Assembly (NCBI RefSeq): GCF_052324685.1 | Contig: NC_135226.1 | Location: 20,539,645-20,603,644, forward strand | Source: Brachyhypopomus gauderio | Taxonomy: Eukaryota > Chordata > Actinopteri > Gymnotiformes > Hypopomidae | Length of the DNA stretch: 64,000 nucleotides | Direction of reading: 5' to 3' | Part shown: positions 37,419-51,300 of the stretch, one piece after another | Position numbering within the stretch: position 1 is the stretch's first letter | Layout of the letters: every line of letters begins with the position of its first letter | Made by a program: the position numbers and the translations under genes | The notes under the pieces: model-generated | Seen by the model: the letters and a program-made list of their open reading frames with translations, nothing else | Database searches by the model: none | What the model was told of the DNA's origin: nothing

Positions 37419-37605
37419 TCCTATACAAGCAGACCAGCTGGGATTTTGCCTCAATTACTGTCTCCATCTAGAGCGACAAAATGCCTAAATCACCAAACCA
37501 CTTCCAAAGACCATAGAGCTGCATTATTACCCTACAGTGGAACAAAGGCTCACCCCTCACCCCTCACCCCTCACCCCTCTGACTCCACACTCACCCCTCT
37601 GCCCC

Positions 37606-37740
37606 ACACTCACCCCTCTGCCCCACACTCAATTTTTTGGGTTTGGACATCTTTGCTATTCTACTGAAATATGTTACAGAGGGTTTGCATATTGTTTTAT
37701 TGGACCGGTTTTTATTCTGTAAACAATGCTCTGTAAACAA
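37606..37740. repeat. Diverged repeat, copy 2
   Basis: Same-strand relative of 36470-36620: CTACTGAAATATGTTACAG, GGTTTGCATATTGTTTTATT and GGTTTTTATTCTGTAA, at an estimated three-quarters identity by eye. Confidence 0.6.
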
Positions 37741-37916
37741 ACAATTATTCAGTGAACAAACACTGGTGTGTGTCCTCAGTGTTTGACTTGAGCATGAAAT
37801 GAAGGCGGCAACTCTTATTTACACCAGACCTTTACCTGACCTTTACCTGCTGTGTTGCCTACATTAAGGCACTACGTGCAAACTGATGACGTATGTCTGC
37901 AGCTGTAAAACCCTGT

Positions 37917-38034
37917 TTAGATACCCCAGCTACCCCAGGGACCCCAGCTACCCCAGTTACCCCAGGGACCCCAGCTACCCCAGCTACCCCAGGGACCCCA
38001 GCTACCCCAACTACCCCAACTACCCCAGGGACCC
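37917..38034. repeat. TACCCCAGGGACCCCAGC-type short repeat
   Basis: Nonamer-based units (CTACCCCAG, GGACCCCAG) in about a dozen copies; the minus strand reads as GVAGVPGVAG, which mimics collagen or elastin only because the unit is three codons long. Confidence 0.92.
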
Positions 38035-38524
38035 TCGACATGGAAGATGCAGGTTTGGACCCCACACGAGGGGATTATAGTTTCATTTGCATCCCCACTG
38101 ACAAGAGAGGAAGGTGTGTCTTCTGGTGCTCTGCTTGACACAGTTTCTATTAATACTGATTCATTAATCTTTAGAACTATGATAATTGTAGTATGAATAT
38201 CACCTCTAGGATATTCTGTTTCTCAGATTCCAGCACACTGTCATTATTCAACAGATGTCATGTGTGTGGAAAGAACAGCAAGATATAAACTCAAAATAGG
38301 TGGTGTGTAATGAAACAATTAATAAATAATCCTTATCTTGATATTGATTTTGATATGATCTCAATATGGCATTTCTTAGTGACTTTATGATGGTACGCTG
38401 CCAAATCTTTAAAATGTTTTAATTGTCACAGCAACCAGGTTTTTTGACGATTGTTTGCTCCCTTTGTATCCTACATCATTTTCAGAATCACACTAATATA
38501 TAAATGAAGATTGTAGTTGTGTAT

Positions 38525-38682
38525 ATGGTGCCTGGTGAGTCCTCTACCTGGGGAGTCCTGTACATGGTGAGTCCTGTACCTGGTGAGTCCCGTACCAGGT
38601 GAGTCCCGTACCAGGTGAGTCCCGTACCTGGGGAGTCCTCTACCTGGTGAGTCCTGTATCTGGTGAGTCCCGTACCTGGTGA
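38525..38682. repeat. 16-bp minisatellite with a splice-donor-like core
   Basis: Ten units of CTGGTGAGTCCCGTAC; each includes GGTGAGT on the plus strand. Confidence 0.92.
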
Positions 38683-39219
38683 GGAACTGTAAAGAAGTGA
38701 CAACCCACTTAACCACTAAAGCTTTTGTAGGTCTCCAGTTCACCCTCCAGGTTTGTGAGAAGTGAAGCAGTATATTGGTGGCAGCACGTTGGACATTTAT
38801 TCAGGGACATGTCCAGGGTGTTCATGTGTCCACTCCATCTCCACTGGCCTCTCTACTTTAGCCCCCAGCCGGGGTCTAACGGTCTTAACACAGCATTCCT
38901 CTGTTGAAAGCAAGTAAAAGTGTCCCGGTGAAGTGAGGACTGAATACCATAAAGGGCTTTTATAGCGGTTCAGTCAGTTCTAAGATGGGCCTGTGGGCTA
39001 GAAACGGGCAAGGGGATGAAAAAAAAATCTAAACTGCATAAAGATGTAAAGAAAGAAAGAAAGAAAGAAAAAGGTCACCTTCCTTCATGGGGAGGACTGG
39101 TCATTACGTTACCAGATTCTCCCTCCCACGCCCCATTTGTCTTGGGGAGAATGAGGCGTTCCTTTTCCACAATTAAGTAAACTAACATGAATTATAGGCC
39201 AACGTGCTCTACAATAGTT

Positions 39220-39515
39220 TACATTGGAAGTACTGCGCAGTGCAGGACGGGGAGCTCGGCCTCGGCTGTGCAGTGGGCCTGGTCTGCTACTACAGTACGT
39301 GTCAGTTCTCCACCAAATATATGGCAGTGTGTTGTTGAGTCTGGTTCTCTGTGATGTCCTGGCCAACTGTCCGTTGTCTCAGACTCAGACTCACAGATGA
39401 GCTGGTCGAGATCAGGGACGGCCTCCTCTACACAGTGAAGAGAGAAGAGGGCCGAGATGAAACGTAGCGTCCTCCCTCTCCACGTTACGTGCTCTGTGGG
39501 TTTAATCACTCTACC
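39220..39515 (-). other. Weak candidate exon, unrecognised
   Basis: On the minus strand a long pyrimidine tract ending TTTCTCTGGTAG (near 39511) precedes an open frame of about 97 codons with VIKPTEHVTWRGR, EEAVPDLDQLICES and a stop after HCAVLPM. The acceptor looks good, but no donor or partner exon, and no family resemblance, was found. It may be a terminal exon of a lineage-specific transcript or chance. Confidence 0.15.
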
Positions 39516-42042
39516 AGAGAAATGAAACAAGGGAGGAAGAAAGAAAAACAAGAGAAAAATATGGGCCGCAAGAGTAGGAGTGCCATATTTATATCAAAAT
39601 TCCTTTAGGATGTGAGGCCATGCTGTTTCCATGTAGTGAAAACGTCTGGGGAAGTATCTCCACCACCGACAGGCCCCTCAACCCCGCCAGCTCCTCGGTG
39701 GAGGGAGGAGTATCTTCTTACATGGGCTTCTGCCCACACGCTTTTCTCCTCAGAAGAGCACAAGCACAAACGGAGTGTGGGACCAGAGTCAGGACACGCG
39801 GCGCTGTTCTACAGACGAGATCCTGACGCTTATGAAGAATTAGGCCCACGCTGAGGGTTTGGCTTGTTTTTGAGGAGTGAGGGGGGGAGGTCGGGGGGTT
39901 GTTGTGGGGGGGGGGGGGGGGGGTAGAGGGGGAGTTGTTGGGGGTGGAGCATCCGATGTCACTTCCATCTCCGCCAGCTCCAGTGTGGACACATCTGCTG
40001 TGCACATGTACAATACATCACATTCCCCGTCACATCTAACCGTAACAAATGCATCGGATCCTGCATGCCTTTGGCACAGAGCAGCAAAACACCACACCTA
40101 CTCCTGCAGACTCTCACCGACCATCAACACTGGGGCAGAGTGTGTCACAGAAGTGGGCAAACTCTCAAGTCCCTTTTACTACCGCTGAAACAAATGGGGT
40201 TTAAAAATGGTCAGTCTCTCTCCTCTGGTGGTTATTTACCCACAGACTCCAGCCAGTGACCTCCAGATGGAACTGATCCAACAAAACAAGGTTTGCGTTG
40301 CAAAGTGTGTGTTTGAACAGAGGCCAGCAGAAGGTTGCAGTGCTAATTAAACTCATCTGTTACTTGGAGATGCTGACAATTTCATGCAGGCCGTCTCCTG
40401 AATTCCTTCTCCATGGAAATTCCCATTTTGAGGGAAGAAAAGAAGTATTTGAGACGACAAAAACAAACAAACATGTTTGGGCCAATGCTAGAAAAGTGCC
40501 TTACGTGTCGGGCCTTAAACGAAAGATGAAAGAAAACCCTCGTTTACACACCACTGGCAGGCGTCTCGTGTCTCGCTCCATTATCCGAGGTCAGAGCACC
40601 CGGAGCAGAACGTCTCCTTCTGGCCCGTTTGCATAGTGCCGTGCACGAGACGAGCCCTTTCCACGAGAACAGAACTGGAGCCGGTCGTTCCTGGGCCTCA
40701 CGTGTGAACATCTGGATGACACTCGATCCATCCGTCTCGAAACGATTATGTCCACTGACAGGAGATTTCGGAGAAAGAGCTTCCGGCTGAGCTGAGCAAG
40801 CGGTCTCCACTGCTATGGCCGCAGAGCCAAACTCTTTGCTGTAGCCATCAATTTGCCATTTTTCCACCCATATGGAAACATTCACGGCCGTGCGGCCGCA
40901 GCTTGTTGCCCTGTCAGGAGTTCTTCCGCAGACGATCAGGTGGTGCTGGATAAGCTCGTGGGCACTCGAGATACACGTGCTGTTGGAGATACACGTGCTG
41001 CTGGCATGTGAGGAATAAATCGGCACGTTTAATTAAACTGCCTGGGAAAAGTTAATGGGATGCTTTCTTCCTGTGAGCATCAGCAACCCTAACACGCCCT
41101 GGGATACACAACAATTGAACAAAAAGTCAGTTTTCCCAGTCAAACACAAACACACGCTCCTACGCACGTGTCCCGCGTGCACGTGAGAATACCACGCACG
41201 GCTCATTCTGTGTGACTCTTCCTGCACTTCTTTCGAAGTAAAACAAAGACAAAGAAAAAAACCAAGTAAAGTGTAAAATGGAGCTTTTACAGTGTCTGGT
41301 TGGACACGAGGGGATTGTGGTACGCTTGGATAACGGCAGACAGGCCGCAGGGACCAGGAGATTTCCTGCGTCTGAACTGGGATTGGGAGCAGGTTTTCCC
41401 CATTAACTTGTGAAGGGAGACGTGCAGCTTCCGATCAGCACAGCGAATACAGAGCAGCTGAACTTCTTCCAAGAGCAAAACTGGGACGAGATCACATCTG
41501 TCAGGGCTTTTACGCAGCCTGGCTCTTCCATGTGGGATTACACTGAGCTGTAAAAGCCTTCCTTCTTCAAAAAAATTCAATTAAACTAATTAAACTAATT
41601 AAAATTGCTATGGTAACCTGCTTTAAAATGAAGAAAATTGGAAAACCTGAACTATTTTAGTTTGCAATAAAATTGTACAATGTTGCCTTAAATTAGAAAA
41701 GAAAAATCACTGTGTATGATGAGAGAAGGAGGCAGAACGAAGAATATGAGAGCTGGTGGTTTAGGAAAAACACTGACTTGTGTAAATGAATTAAATGCCG
41801 CTAACTCGACACAGCTGTTCTAAATGTTTGTCTCTCACTGAAGTGATTTCAAATGATATAACATCATATAATATTACAAGAGCCAAACTGGAAGGAGATG
41901 AGATATATCAGGTCCCAGGGGATCTTTATGGTCAAAATCTAAACGTTCTTCTCCTAAATAAAGGCAGACACATGCTAGTGTGAGGGGTAACAAAAATGTG
42001 GGCCAGGATTGAGTGTTTACTGGAAGAGCACAGAGCTATAAA

Positions 42043-43170
42043 CCTAGCCTCTATGGGAACAGCTCACGTGTGGACCTAGCCTCTATGGGAACAGCTCACG
42101 TGTGGACCTAGCCTCTATGGGAACAGCTCACGTGTGGACCTAGCCTCTATGGGAACAGCTCACGTGTGGACCTAGCTTCGATGGGAAGACCTCACGTGTG
42201 GACCTAGCCTCGATGGGAAGACCTCACGTGTGGACCTAGCCTCTATGGGAACAGCTCACGTGTGGACCTAGCCTCTATGGGAACAGCTCACGTGTGGACC
42301 AAGCGTCTATGGGAACAGCTCACGTGTGGACCTAGCCTCTATGGCAGGGGTGGCCAACCCGCAGCTCGCGAGCCTGGTTTCATGCGGCTCCCCAGCCGGT
42401 CCGCGGGCTCACCTGCACAAACGGGGCGACACACTGCTACATTTTCGTGCTGCGCGGTTAGTTTACAAGCCTAGCGAGCCGCTAATACTTTTAAAACCGG
42501 CATAATGGAAAACACGCATTTGACTGTCTTCAAAGCTAATAATTTACACTCGCCCCCCCCACAACACAGTAAGAAAAGTGGCTCTTGGTCTGTGACGGGT
42601 TGGCCACCCCTGCTCTATGGGAACAGCTCATGTGTGGACCTAGCTTCGATGGGAAGACCTCACGTGTGGACCTAGCCTCGATGGGAAGACCTCACGTGTG
42701 GACCTAGCCTCTATGGGAACAGCTCACGTGTGGACCTAGCTTCGATGGGAAGACCTTACGTGTGGACCTAGCCTCTATGGGAACAGCTCACGTGTGGACC
42801 TAGCCTCGATGAGAACAGCTCACGTGTGGAACTAGCTTCAATGGGAAGACCTCACGTGTGGACCTAGCCTCTATGGGAACAGCTCACGTGTGGACCTAGT
42901 CTCTATGGGAACAGCTCACGTGTGGACCTAGGTTCGATGGGAAGACCTCACGTGTGGACCTAGCCTCTATGGGAACAGCTCACGTGTGGACCTAGCGTCT
43001 ATGGGAACAGCTCACGTGTGGACCTAGCCTCGATGGGAACAGCTCACGTGTGGAACTAGCTTCGATGGGAAGACCTCACGTGTGAACCTAGCCTCTATGG
43101 GAACAGCTCACGTGTGGACCTAGTGTCTATGGGAACAGCTCACGTGTGGACCTAGCCTCTATGGGAAGAC
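42043..43170. repeat. 32-bp minisatellite with an E-box in nearly every unit
   Basis: About 27 units in two families: CCTCTATGGGAACAGCTCAC and CTTCGATGGGAAGACCTCAC, each followed by GTGTGGACCTAG. Roughly two dozen units contain CACGTG. The array is interrupted by the MITE at 42345-42612. Confidence 0.96.
42345..42612. mobile_element. hAT-type non-autonomous DNA transposon (MITE)
   Basis: 268 bp with perfect 17-bp terminal inverted repeats CAGGGGTGGCCAACCCG, flanked on both sides by CTCTATGG (42337-42344 and 42613-42620), an 8-bp target-site duplication as made by hAT transposases. There is no coding capacity. The target is a unit of the 32-bp minisatellite. Confidence 0.93.
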
Positions 43171-44454
43171 AAGATCTTCAGAGATCTCACCTTCTCTGAA
43201 GGACAACATTCATTCCCCTATTTGAGCTCCACGCAAATGGTTTACGGCGTAATGTCTGGATGCAGTTTCTAGCTTGTCTGGAGGTGCCAAACATCTGCTG
43301 TCATGTTTGGGAGCTGTGGCCAAGCCCAGTAATGTTGCCAGTGCTCTGAAACTGCCAATGATTTAATGTCTGCTGCTGGTATTCTGCTTCAGCGCCTGGG
43401 ACGTGTGCTGTCCTGGGACGTGTGCTGTCCTGGGACGTGTGGTCCAGCGGCGTGTGGTCCTGCCACACATGGTCCCGCAGTGCCAAGTCCTGCAGCGTAT
43501 GCTCCTGTGGTCTCATAAACAACGGTCTCAACAGCCTGTGCAGGACATGCTTGGTAAGGTGTCTGCAGGGAGAGGTTAAGGGCATCTCTAATTGAACAAT
43601 ACCCCGCGGGCCCCTGGTTCGGACCTCTTGGGATGAGGAGTGTTTAAGCACGTATTTGCCCTCTGCTGGTGTCAGGACAGAGCAGGACAGTCTTTACTGT
43701 ATGGTGGAGAGAAGCACAGAATTCATGTGGATGTCCTGCATGTCTGTTTAGAGAGGACCTCTTGTGCTTCGCCCTCACCACAGCGCCCTCTACAGACAGG
43801 AGCAGTCATTACCCATCTAAAAAAAACAACAGACTCATTCTACATGTGTCATGCAGCCCTTGAAGTGAAAATCTGGAGAAGTATAGTAAGTATTTTTGAG
43901 GCCGTTCTTCATTTTTATTAAAAAGGAAACGAGAGGCTCTTCAGCGTGAAGCGACAGAGTCATCGGTCTGGGGATAGCGGAAGACCAGACATGTGAGGGT
44001 CCAAAGATCAGCGTAGACCTGAAGGAGCAGCGTGGTCCAGCCCGGCGTGGTCCAGCCCACACACTGACCCCAGCGCTGGCCTGCGCTAAGAAAACAGAAG
44101 GCAGCTGGGGAGGTTCTCAGAGTGAAAACAATGACACTATCAGCACAGGAAACATGTGAGGGATGGGAGACACTTTGATGTGGATGAGCCCCATACTACA
44201 GACGTCGTTCATCACAGCGGTCTGGAGAACAAACTCTTCACGGTTACCCAGCAAGTTAGGAAATCTCTGTTTAAAGATTCAGAATTCATGGAAAAGCCTC
44301 TAATTATACGGACCGATTTTGCAACTAGTAAGAATAATTGGGCAGAAAGAGGCGATTTTTGTTTTCAAAACGGTTCAAATCGCGGACTTAATTTGACTCC
44401 ACTGTTTGCACTACAGCAACTGCAGTGACACAAGACAGATCTAATCTGTCATGA

Positions 44455-44545
44455 TTAACATTCCAGCGAGCTTATCTGCACCACACTCTCCACGGAGAGC
44501 GTGGTTTAAAGTAAGACGCTGGTCAGATAAACTGTGATAAGAGAC
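44455..44545. promoter_or_regulatory. Cluster of GATA-factor motifs
   Basis: GCTTATCTGC, TCAGATAAAC and GTGATAAGAG place three WGATAR-type sites within 90 bases of unique sequence in the OAF-PDE9A gap; CTAATTGCGCC and GCTAATTACTG follow downstream. A possible enhancer, on motif evidence only. Confidence 0.22.
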
Positions 44546-45745
44546 AAGGGTAGTTTAGCAGGGTCAGATTTCCATGGGGGCCCCAGCTCTGCGGCAGCCA
44601 TTACGGTTACTAGGAGACATGCGCTAGCTAATTGCGCCTTCTTTGTTCACAGCTAACGAGACCTGAACTGCTTTGATGACTGATACGCACTACTGCGCTA
44701 ATTACTGTGGGGCCAGTGCTACTTCCGACTGCTGGTGAAGATGTTAGAAGTGTGAAATGCAGGACATGAGAGTGTTAAGACCATGAATGGGTCCTTAGAG
44801 GAGTGTCAGAAAAATAGCACATAAATACATTTCACAAATTAAATTCAGCCTATATTCAAAAGCTTTAAACTGGATAACGCCACTGGAGAAATATTGCCAC
44901 CCTGTGGAAATACTGAAGAAAAAAAAATTATAATAAAAAGAATTCCAAAAAATATATAAAGTTTAGTTCATGTTAGTTTGTAACAGTCATAATTTTGGTA
45001 AGTGTAGATATTTATATGTTAATCGTCAGTTCGTTCAAGTGTTCTGTCAGTTACCATCATCAAATGTCCAGTGTGACACACATTAGTATTTGTTCTTCAA
45101 ACATGGTGTGTTTCTGCGCAGTGTGTGTGTGTTCACTCTGGGTGTGACATCTGTGCACTCTGTGCCACAAAACCAGGGAAAAAAGGACCGTTGAGTTCCT
45201 TCGTGTTCTCATCACCTCTTATTTCCAAGCGCTTATTATTTGACATCGGAACATTCCTTCAGGTTGAGGTAATATCTTACATGCCACTAAACACCAGGGG
45301 TGTGGTTGATCATAATTATACCTCAGGAACAAAAATAGAACAATTTGATTCAGCGGATGTTTGGTTCTCTATAGTGGCTAGTGTTGCGGGAGATTAGGAA
45401 CGCATCGCAACCTTAATAAACAGCACAAGCAGTGACACGGCCCAGCTGAACTCACAGCCTGTCCAGACGAGGTCAGTAAAACTCCGGCTCACATGAAAGG
45501 CTGGTTTCTTCATTTCTCCCGACTGCCCCTGTCACAACATCCTTGGACCCCCTAACCCCCCTAAATGAGGCGTGAGGAACGTTGTTTTTTGTGAATCGAG
45601 ATAAAGCGGCAGCAGTACTACCTTTGCGACTATATTTAGTGAGTATTCAGACCTTTCCATCTTCTCCTTTTAGGGTGTTACGTCAATTAGCCACTTTCAG
45701 CCCCCCCACCACCACTCTGTTTGGTTCGCTTGAGTGAGACCCCCA

Positions 45746-46265
<520 letters not shown>

Positions 46266-47416
46266 CTGCCCCACCTTGACTACTCACTTCGCCTCTCAGA
46301 GGTGGTTCTAGGGACCAAGTACTGCCAACTAAGTGATTTTGTCGCTATATTTAATGAATGAGGCTAGTCTCTCCTCTAACACACCTACATGGTTCCAGTC
46401 TGGTATGAAACAAGGTATGAAACAAGATGTATCAGAGAATCTTTGATCTGGACTCACGATAGTAACAATGTGGTAACATGCATCTGCAATAGCTCATAAT
46501 TAATAATACAGATTATTTTTAAGCTCAGATTCCAACATGCAATACTGCAGTGCTAAAAGATGAAGTCAACACAAGAAAAAAAGAACAGGAGAATAAACAG
46601 CGCTGGTGTATGTATGCCTATGATATCTGAACAAGCCTCATAAACCAGTGAAGCAGGTGGACAGTAAGACTGTTCTACTGAGCACCGCCTCGCAGCCCTG
46701 TGGAGAAACCTTCACCCAGTTTCAGACATTTGAGCAGTTCTCATGCTCCTTTGGACTCAATCGACCAGGTGGCTGTCGTGAACAGCACCTTGGTTCAGGG
46801 GAGGAAGACCTTCAGGAAGGTTCAGGACTCCAGGAAGACCTCCTCAGCATTGCTTCACACAAGAGCTCCACCGACTCTGGGGGAACTGTCCAGAAAGTGA
46901 GAGGTGGGTGTCAGTGAAACCACCTCCAGTTTTCCCCTGTGAAAGGTTTCCTTGGCAAAATCACCAGAGGCAGCAGGAAACTCACCTTGCTAGTTCACAG
47001 CAAACAGAGAAAAAACACACATTCAGAGGAACAAATGGGACCAATAAACACAGCCCTCCTCACCAGTGAAACGAATGTGCTCATGACTTCTATGGCTTCT
47101 TTATTCTCTAGTTAATTTCCTTTTTTCAGTTGCCATGCAACAGGGTTTAAAGATGCCTAATGTGAATTTTGTCATTACTTCAGATTTAAGTCGCTGTGCT
47201 GACTTTGGGACGGCTGAGGATTGAGGGCTGTTTTCTTCAGGACTGGTTAAGAGCTTCTCCATGTGTTCATGATCAGCATGTGGTCACAAAGTGAAGCTAA
47301 GCAGTTTTTCTACAGTCAGTACAGTAAATACGATCTATGGTCTCACTGTTCGGGAGCTCAGCTAGAGTGAAAGGCACTAATCAAACTACAGCCAGTATTA
47401 ACTTACGCAGAAGCAC

Positions 47417-47910
47417 TCAGCTCAAAACTGAGATCTTCTTCCCTCCTAATGACATATTTTCTGTTTCTTTCTTCTGTGCCTCATCAAACAAAAGACACAT
47501 CTTTATGTTAGCACAAGGTGAAACGGAGGCAACTGGGTCCTAAATCCTGAATATCAGGTCAAACATTCATGAACGTCTAAGCAAAAAGCCTCAGCGTTAA
47601 AACGTCAAGGAGTTTAAGAGCTTTGGAAATTTTACAAGATAGCCAAGAGAACTGTTCAGTATTTGTACAGCATTCGCTGAGTATTTCTTCAGTATTTGCA
47701 AAGATGTTTGAGATCATTCTGAGATCGCGCAGACCAAAACCCATCATGAATTTTTATTATTCATATGAAGGCTGTAGGCTGTAAGGAGTAGTGGAGGATG
47801 GTCTACCTCAGACATGGCATCATCTATCTGCTTCAGCTCTTCATAGTGGTCCCGGGAGTCCCGTAGGGGCTGGACCATGATCTCCTCAATCTGTGGGAAG
47901 AGCTGGACAT

Positions 47911-47956
<46 letters not shown>

Positions 47957-48358
47957 TAGTCAGAATGCCTTTGATGGAGTTCACCCGCCCCCAGAAAGGC
48001 CCTGGTCCTCACCTTCATGACCGTTTCAAACATGGGGATGAGAACGAACTTAATGAAGCCGATCTGGGCAGTGGGCTTGGTCACTTTGTCTCTGTCCATA
48101 AAGGAAGCGACGGGCAGACCCTCCGACTTCTCTCGGTCACTCTGAGCAGAAACACACAGATCCATGAGTGTCCGCTGCAATAGCGCAGCCAGGATCCCAG
48201 CGGGAGGTGCAGGAGGTGCAGGAGGTGCGGGTGGTGCACACCAACCTGCATGAAGTACTCCTCCAGCAGACAGTCCACCCATGGCTCTGACACCTCCGTG
48301 GGGCGCACTTCGTTGGAAATGTCACAGCACTTAATCAGGAGCATCTTCAGCTATACAC

Positions 48359-48390
<32 letters not shown>

Positions 48391-51300
48391 CAACAGGGAC
48401 ACAAAGAGAGCTCTCAGGGACTGCGTTTGCGTGGCGTACCTGCTCTGCTGTGATTGGCCAGGGGGAGGAGGGCTCCGTTTCCTCAGCCAGATCACTCTCG
48501 GCGGCACGGCGTACATACACAGGTCACATGCTCCTTGTTGCTGAAGTCAAAGTTGTCCACTTTGTGCTTGAAGGAGTCCAGGATCTCCCCGTGCCGGACC
48601 ATATCTGTCGCCAGAATCAGCGTAATGATGGCCTGCGAATGGAATGCAAATCATGTATACCTCACGACTGCAGTATCGTTCATCTCCTATCACCTCTAAC
48701 CGAGTATTGTCTCAGAGTATTGGGCTCATGTCAGGAGTATTTAAGCGTTGGCACATGTGGACTCCTTCTGAGCTTAAGACGCACACATCGCACATCGTCG
48801 CATGCAGGAACTGGCCTGGCGTAATTCTTTGAAGGCTTCAGCATCCATGTTGGCAAAGATGTTGCACTCGGGGAGCGTGAGGATCTGGAAGGCCACGGCG
48901 CAGTGGTGGTTCTCCAGAGGAGAGATGTCGTTGTAGCGCACCGCTAGATCTGTACGGGCGTTTATCTGGTACCTTGGAGGAAAGACAAAATCACGTGTAC
49001 GTGATTAGCGCACGGCTTACATAAACGTTTCTGATTAGCAGCAGCACTTAGGCTCGTACGTGTTGTTGTATCCTGGATGGTCCAGGTCATGGCACACTGC
49101 AGCAGTCATTAAAACGCCCAGATCGGTCAGTGTGAGCTTGTCCTGCAGACCAAAACCACAGAAAAATGCTGTGATGTTGTGATGTTATGATGTGATGCTG
49201 TGATGTTGTGATGTGATGCCGTGATGCTGTGATATTGTGATGTTGTGATGTGATGCTGTGATGTTGTGTTGTGATGTTGTGATGTTGCGATGCTGTGATG
49301 TGATGCTGTGATGTTGTAATGTTGTGATGTTGTGATGCTGTGATGTGATGTTGTGATGTGATGCTGTGATGTTGTGATGCTGTGATGTGATGTTGTGATG
49401 TGATGCTGTGATGTTGTGATGTTGTGATGCTGTGATGTGATGTGATGTGATGTTGTGATGTTGTGATGCTGTGATGTGATGTTGTGATGCTGTGATGTTG
49501 TGATGTTGTAACGTTGTAATGTTGTGATGTTGTGATGCTGTGATGTTGTAATGCTGTGATGTTGTAATGTTGTAATGTTGTGATGTTGTAATGTTGTGAT
49601 GTTGTGATGCTGTGATGTTGTAATGCTGTGATGTTGTAATGTTGTAATGTTGTGATGCTGTGATGTTGTAATGCTGTGATGTTGTAATGTTGTGATGTTG
49701 TGATGCTGTGATGTGATGTTGTAATGTAATGTTGTAATGTTGTGATGTTGTGATGCTGTGATGTTGTAATGCTGTGATGTTGTAATGTTGTAATGTTGTG
49801 ATGCTGTGATGTTGTAATGCTGTGATGTTGTAATGTTGTGATGCTGTGATGTGATGTTGTGATGTTGTCTTTCTCTCTCATTCCACTGTCATAACGTCAG
49901 TGTGTTCTGTGAGTGAATCCGAGAGTTGAATTAGAGTTTAAGTGGTCAGAAACTCATTTTCTCACCTGAAGGTCACACAGGTGTATCATGCCGTACATCA
50001 TCTGACTGACACAGAAGCAATGGCGGAAGTTATGGAATGGGTTGTTACGGTAATTCTCCTGAATGGCAAGCTAGGAAAATATGCGCCAAATAAAATGACC
50101 ATGATGTTTGTACAACACTCATGTATTTATACCTATAAGCCCAACAAGCAAGTCAAAAATCACAAGGTTCTAATTTCATATATGTGTTGGGCAGCTAGAA
50201 CATTTAGGCAGGAAGAATTTGATGGTGAACCAGAACAGGATGACAAATAAACATTTGGATAACTAAACAGACAAGTACCGTATATATAGAAATGTGTTTG
50301 CATTTACCAAAATGGGATTTTGATAAAGGTCACCCTGATAACAATGTATTTCCAAATGACTAACTACATACAGCTGATTTATTCTCTTTTTCATGAGGAA
50401 AGCAGTTATATTTTGATAATGAGATTGAATATAGCATGGAATGTTATACAATTCAAATAAATTATCAATAACCAAATTATGTAATCATTAATTTTATTCT
50501 CAGCACAGTGAACAAAACAATAATGATAATAATAATGTGTGACTGTGTTAATAAAATGTGACTATGTTAATCAGATTGAATATTATAGTAGCAAGATTAA
50601 CCACATAAGCTTGATCATGTGATCACTCTATCTCAATCTCTGATCATGTGACCAGTCTAGCTCAATCTCCGATCAAGTGATTAGTTGATTCCAACCTCTG
50701 ATCATGTGATCAGTCTACCTCAACCTGTGATCATGTGAATAGTCTATCCCAACCTCTTTTTGTAATTATAATAACAAGACAAATGTTTCTGCCACGCCTA
50801 CATGTTTCCAGCGCCGTGGTATAATTTGTGCAAACATGTGCTGCGTCCATGAACATAGTCTTGACCACAGTGACCACAGTCTTACCAGCCAGCGTTTGAG
50901 AATGATGGGGTTCATGTTGAACTCCTTCACCAGGCCAAGGTCATGGTACATGTGCTCCAGACAACTCAGCATCTGCAAGGCACACAGTGATATCACACCA
51001 CGACATGCCACACGCAGCACATGAAAACCCAGAACTCATCATGCCTCGAAATGTTTACATTCCTCCGAGGACACCTCACTTCATTGTGTTCCCAGTGCCA
51101 GACATCAAAGGTTGGTTTCTTCAGAGCTTCAATCGTCTCCTGAGACAGCGTGTACTGAGGACGTGGAAAAATTGGGTGTGAAGACATTTTTTTTTTCTTC
51201 CCCGAGGCTGAATGTAATTGATTTGAAGCATGTTGCTGAGGTTCAAAGCACCTTTGGGTAGCTGGGGACATCGCGTCTGGGGGTTAATTTCTTTCCGTCT

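Noticed and set aside
37859..38141. Collagen- or elastin-like GVAGVPG frame
   Set aside because: Nine-base unit repeat of about 12 copies; short, no signal peptide, no flanking exon.
40544..41026. 160-codon minus-strand frame in the OAF-PDE9A gap
   Set aside because: Composition is non-protein-like and no family or splice partner was found.
46648..46917. Plus-strand frames near the PDE9A 3' end
   Set aside because: Two overlapping frames open at once, neither recognisable; considered as the last PDE9A exon on the minus strand and dismissed because the QKKETENMS exon at 47417-47479 fits better.
49087..49881. 264-codon open frame on the minus strand rich in His, Ile, Thr
   Set aside because: It is the PDE9A intron 11 minisatellite read through; it begins in exon 12 sequence in the wrong frame.
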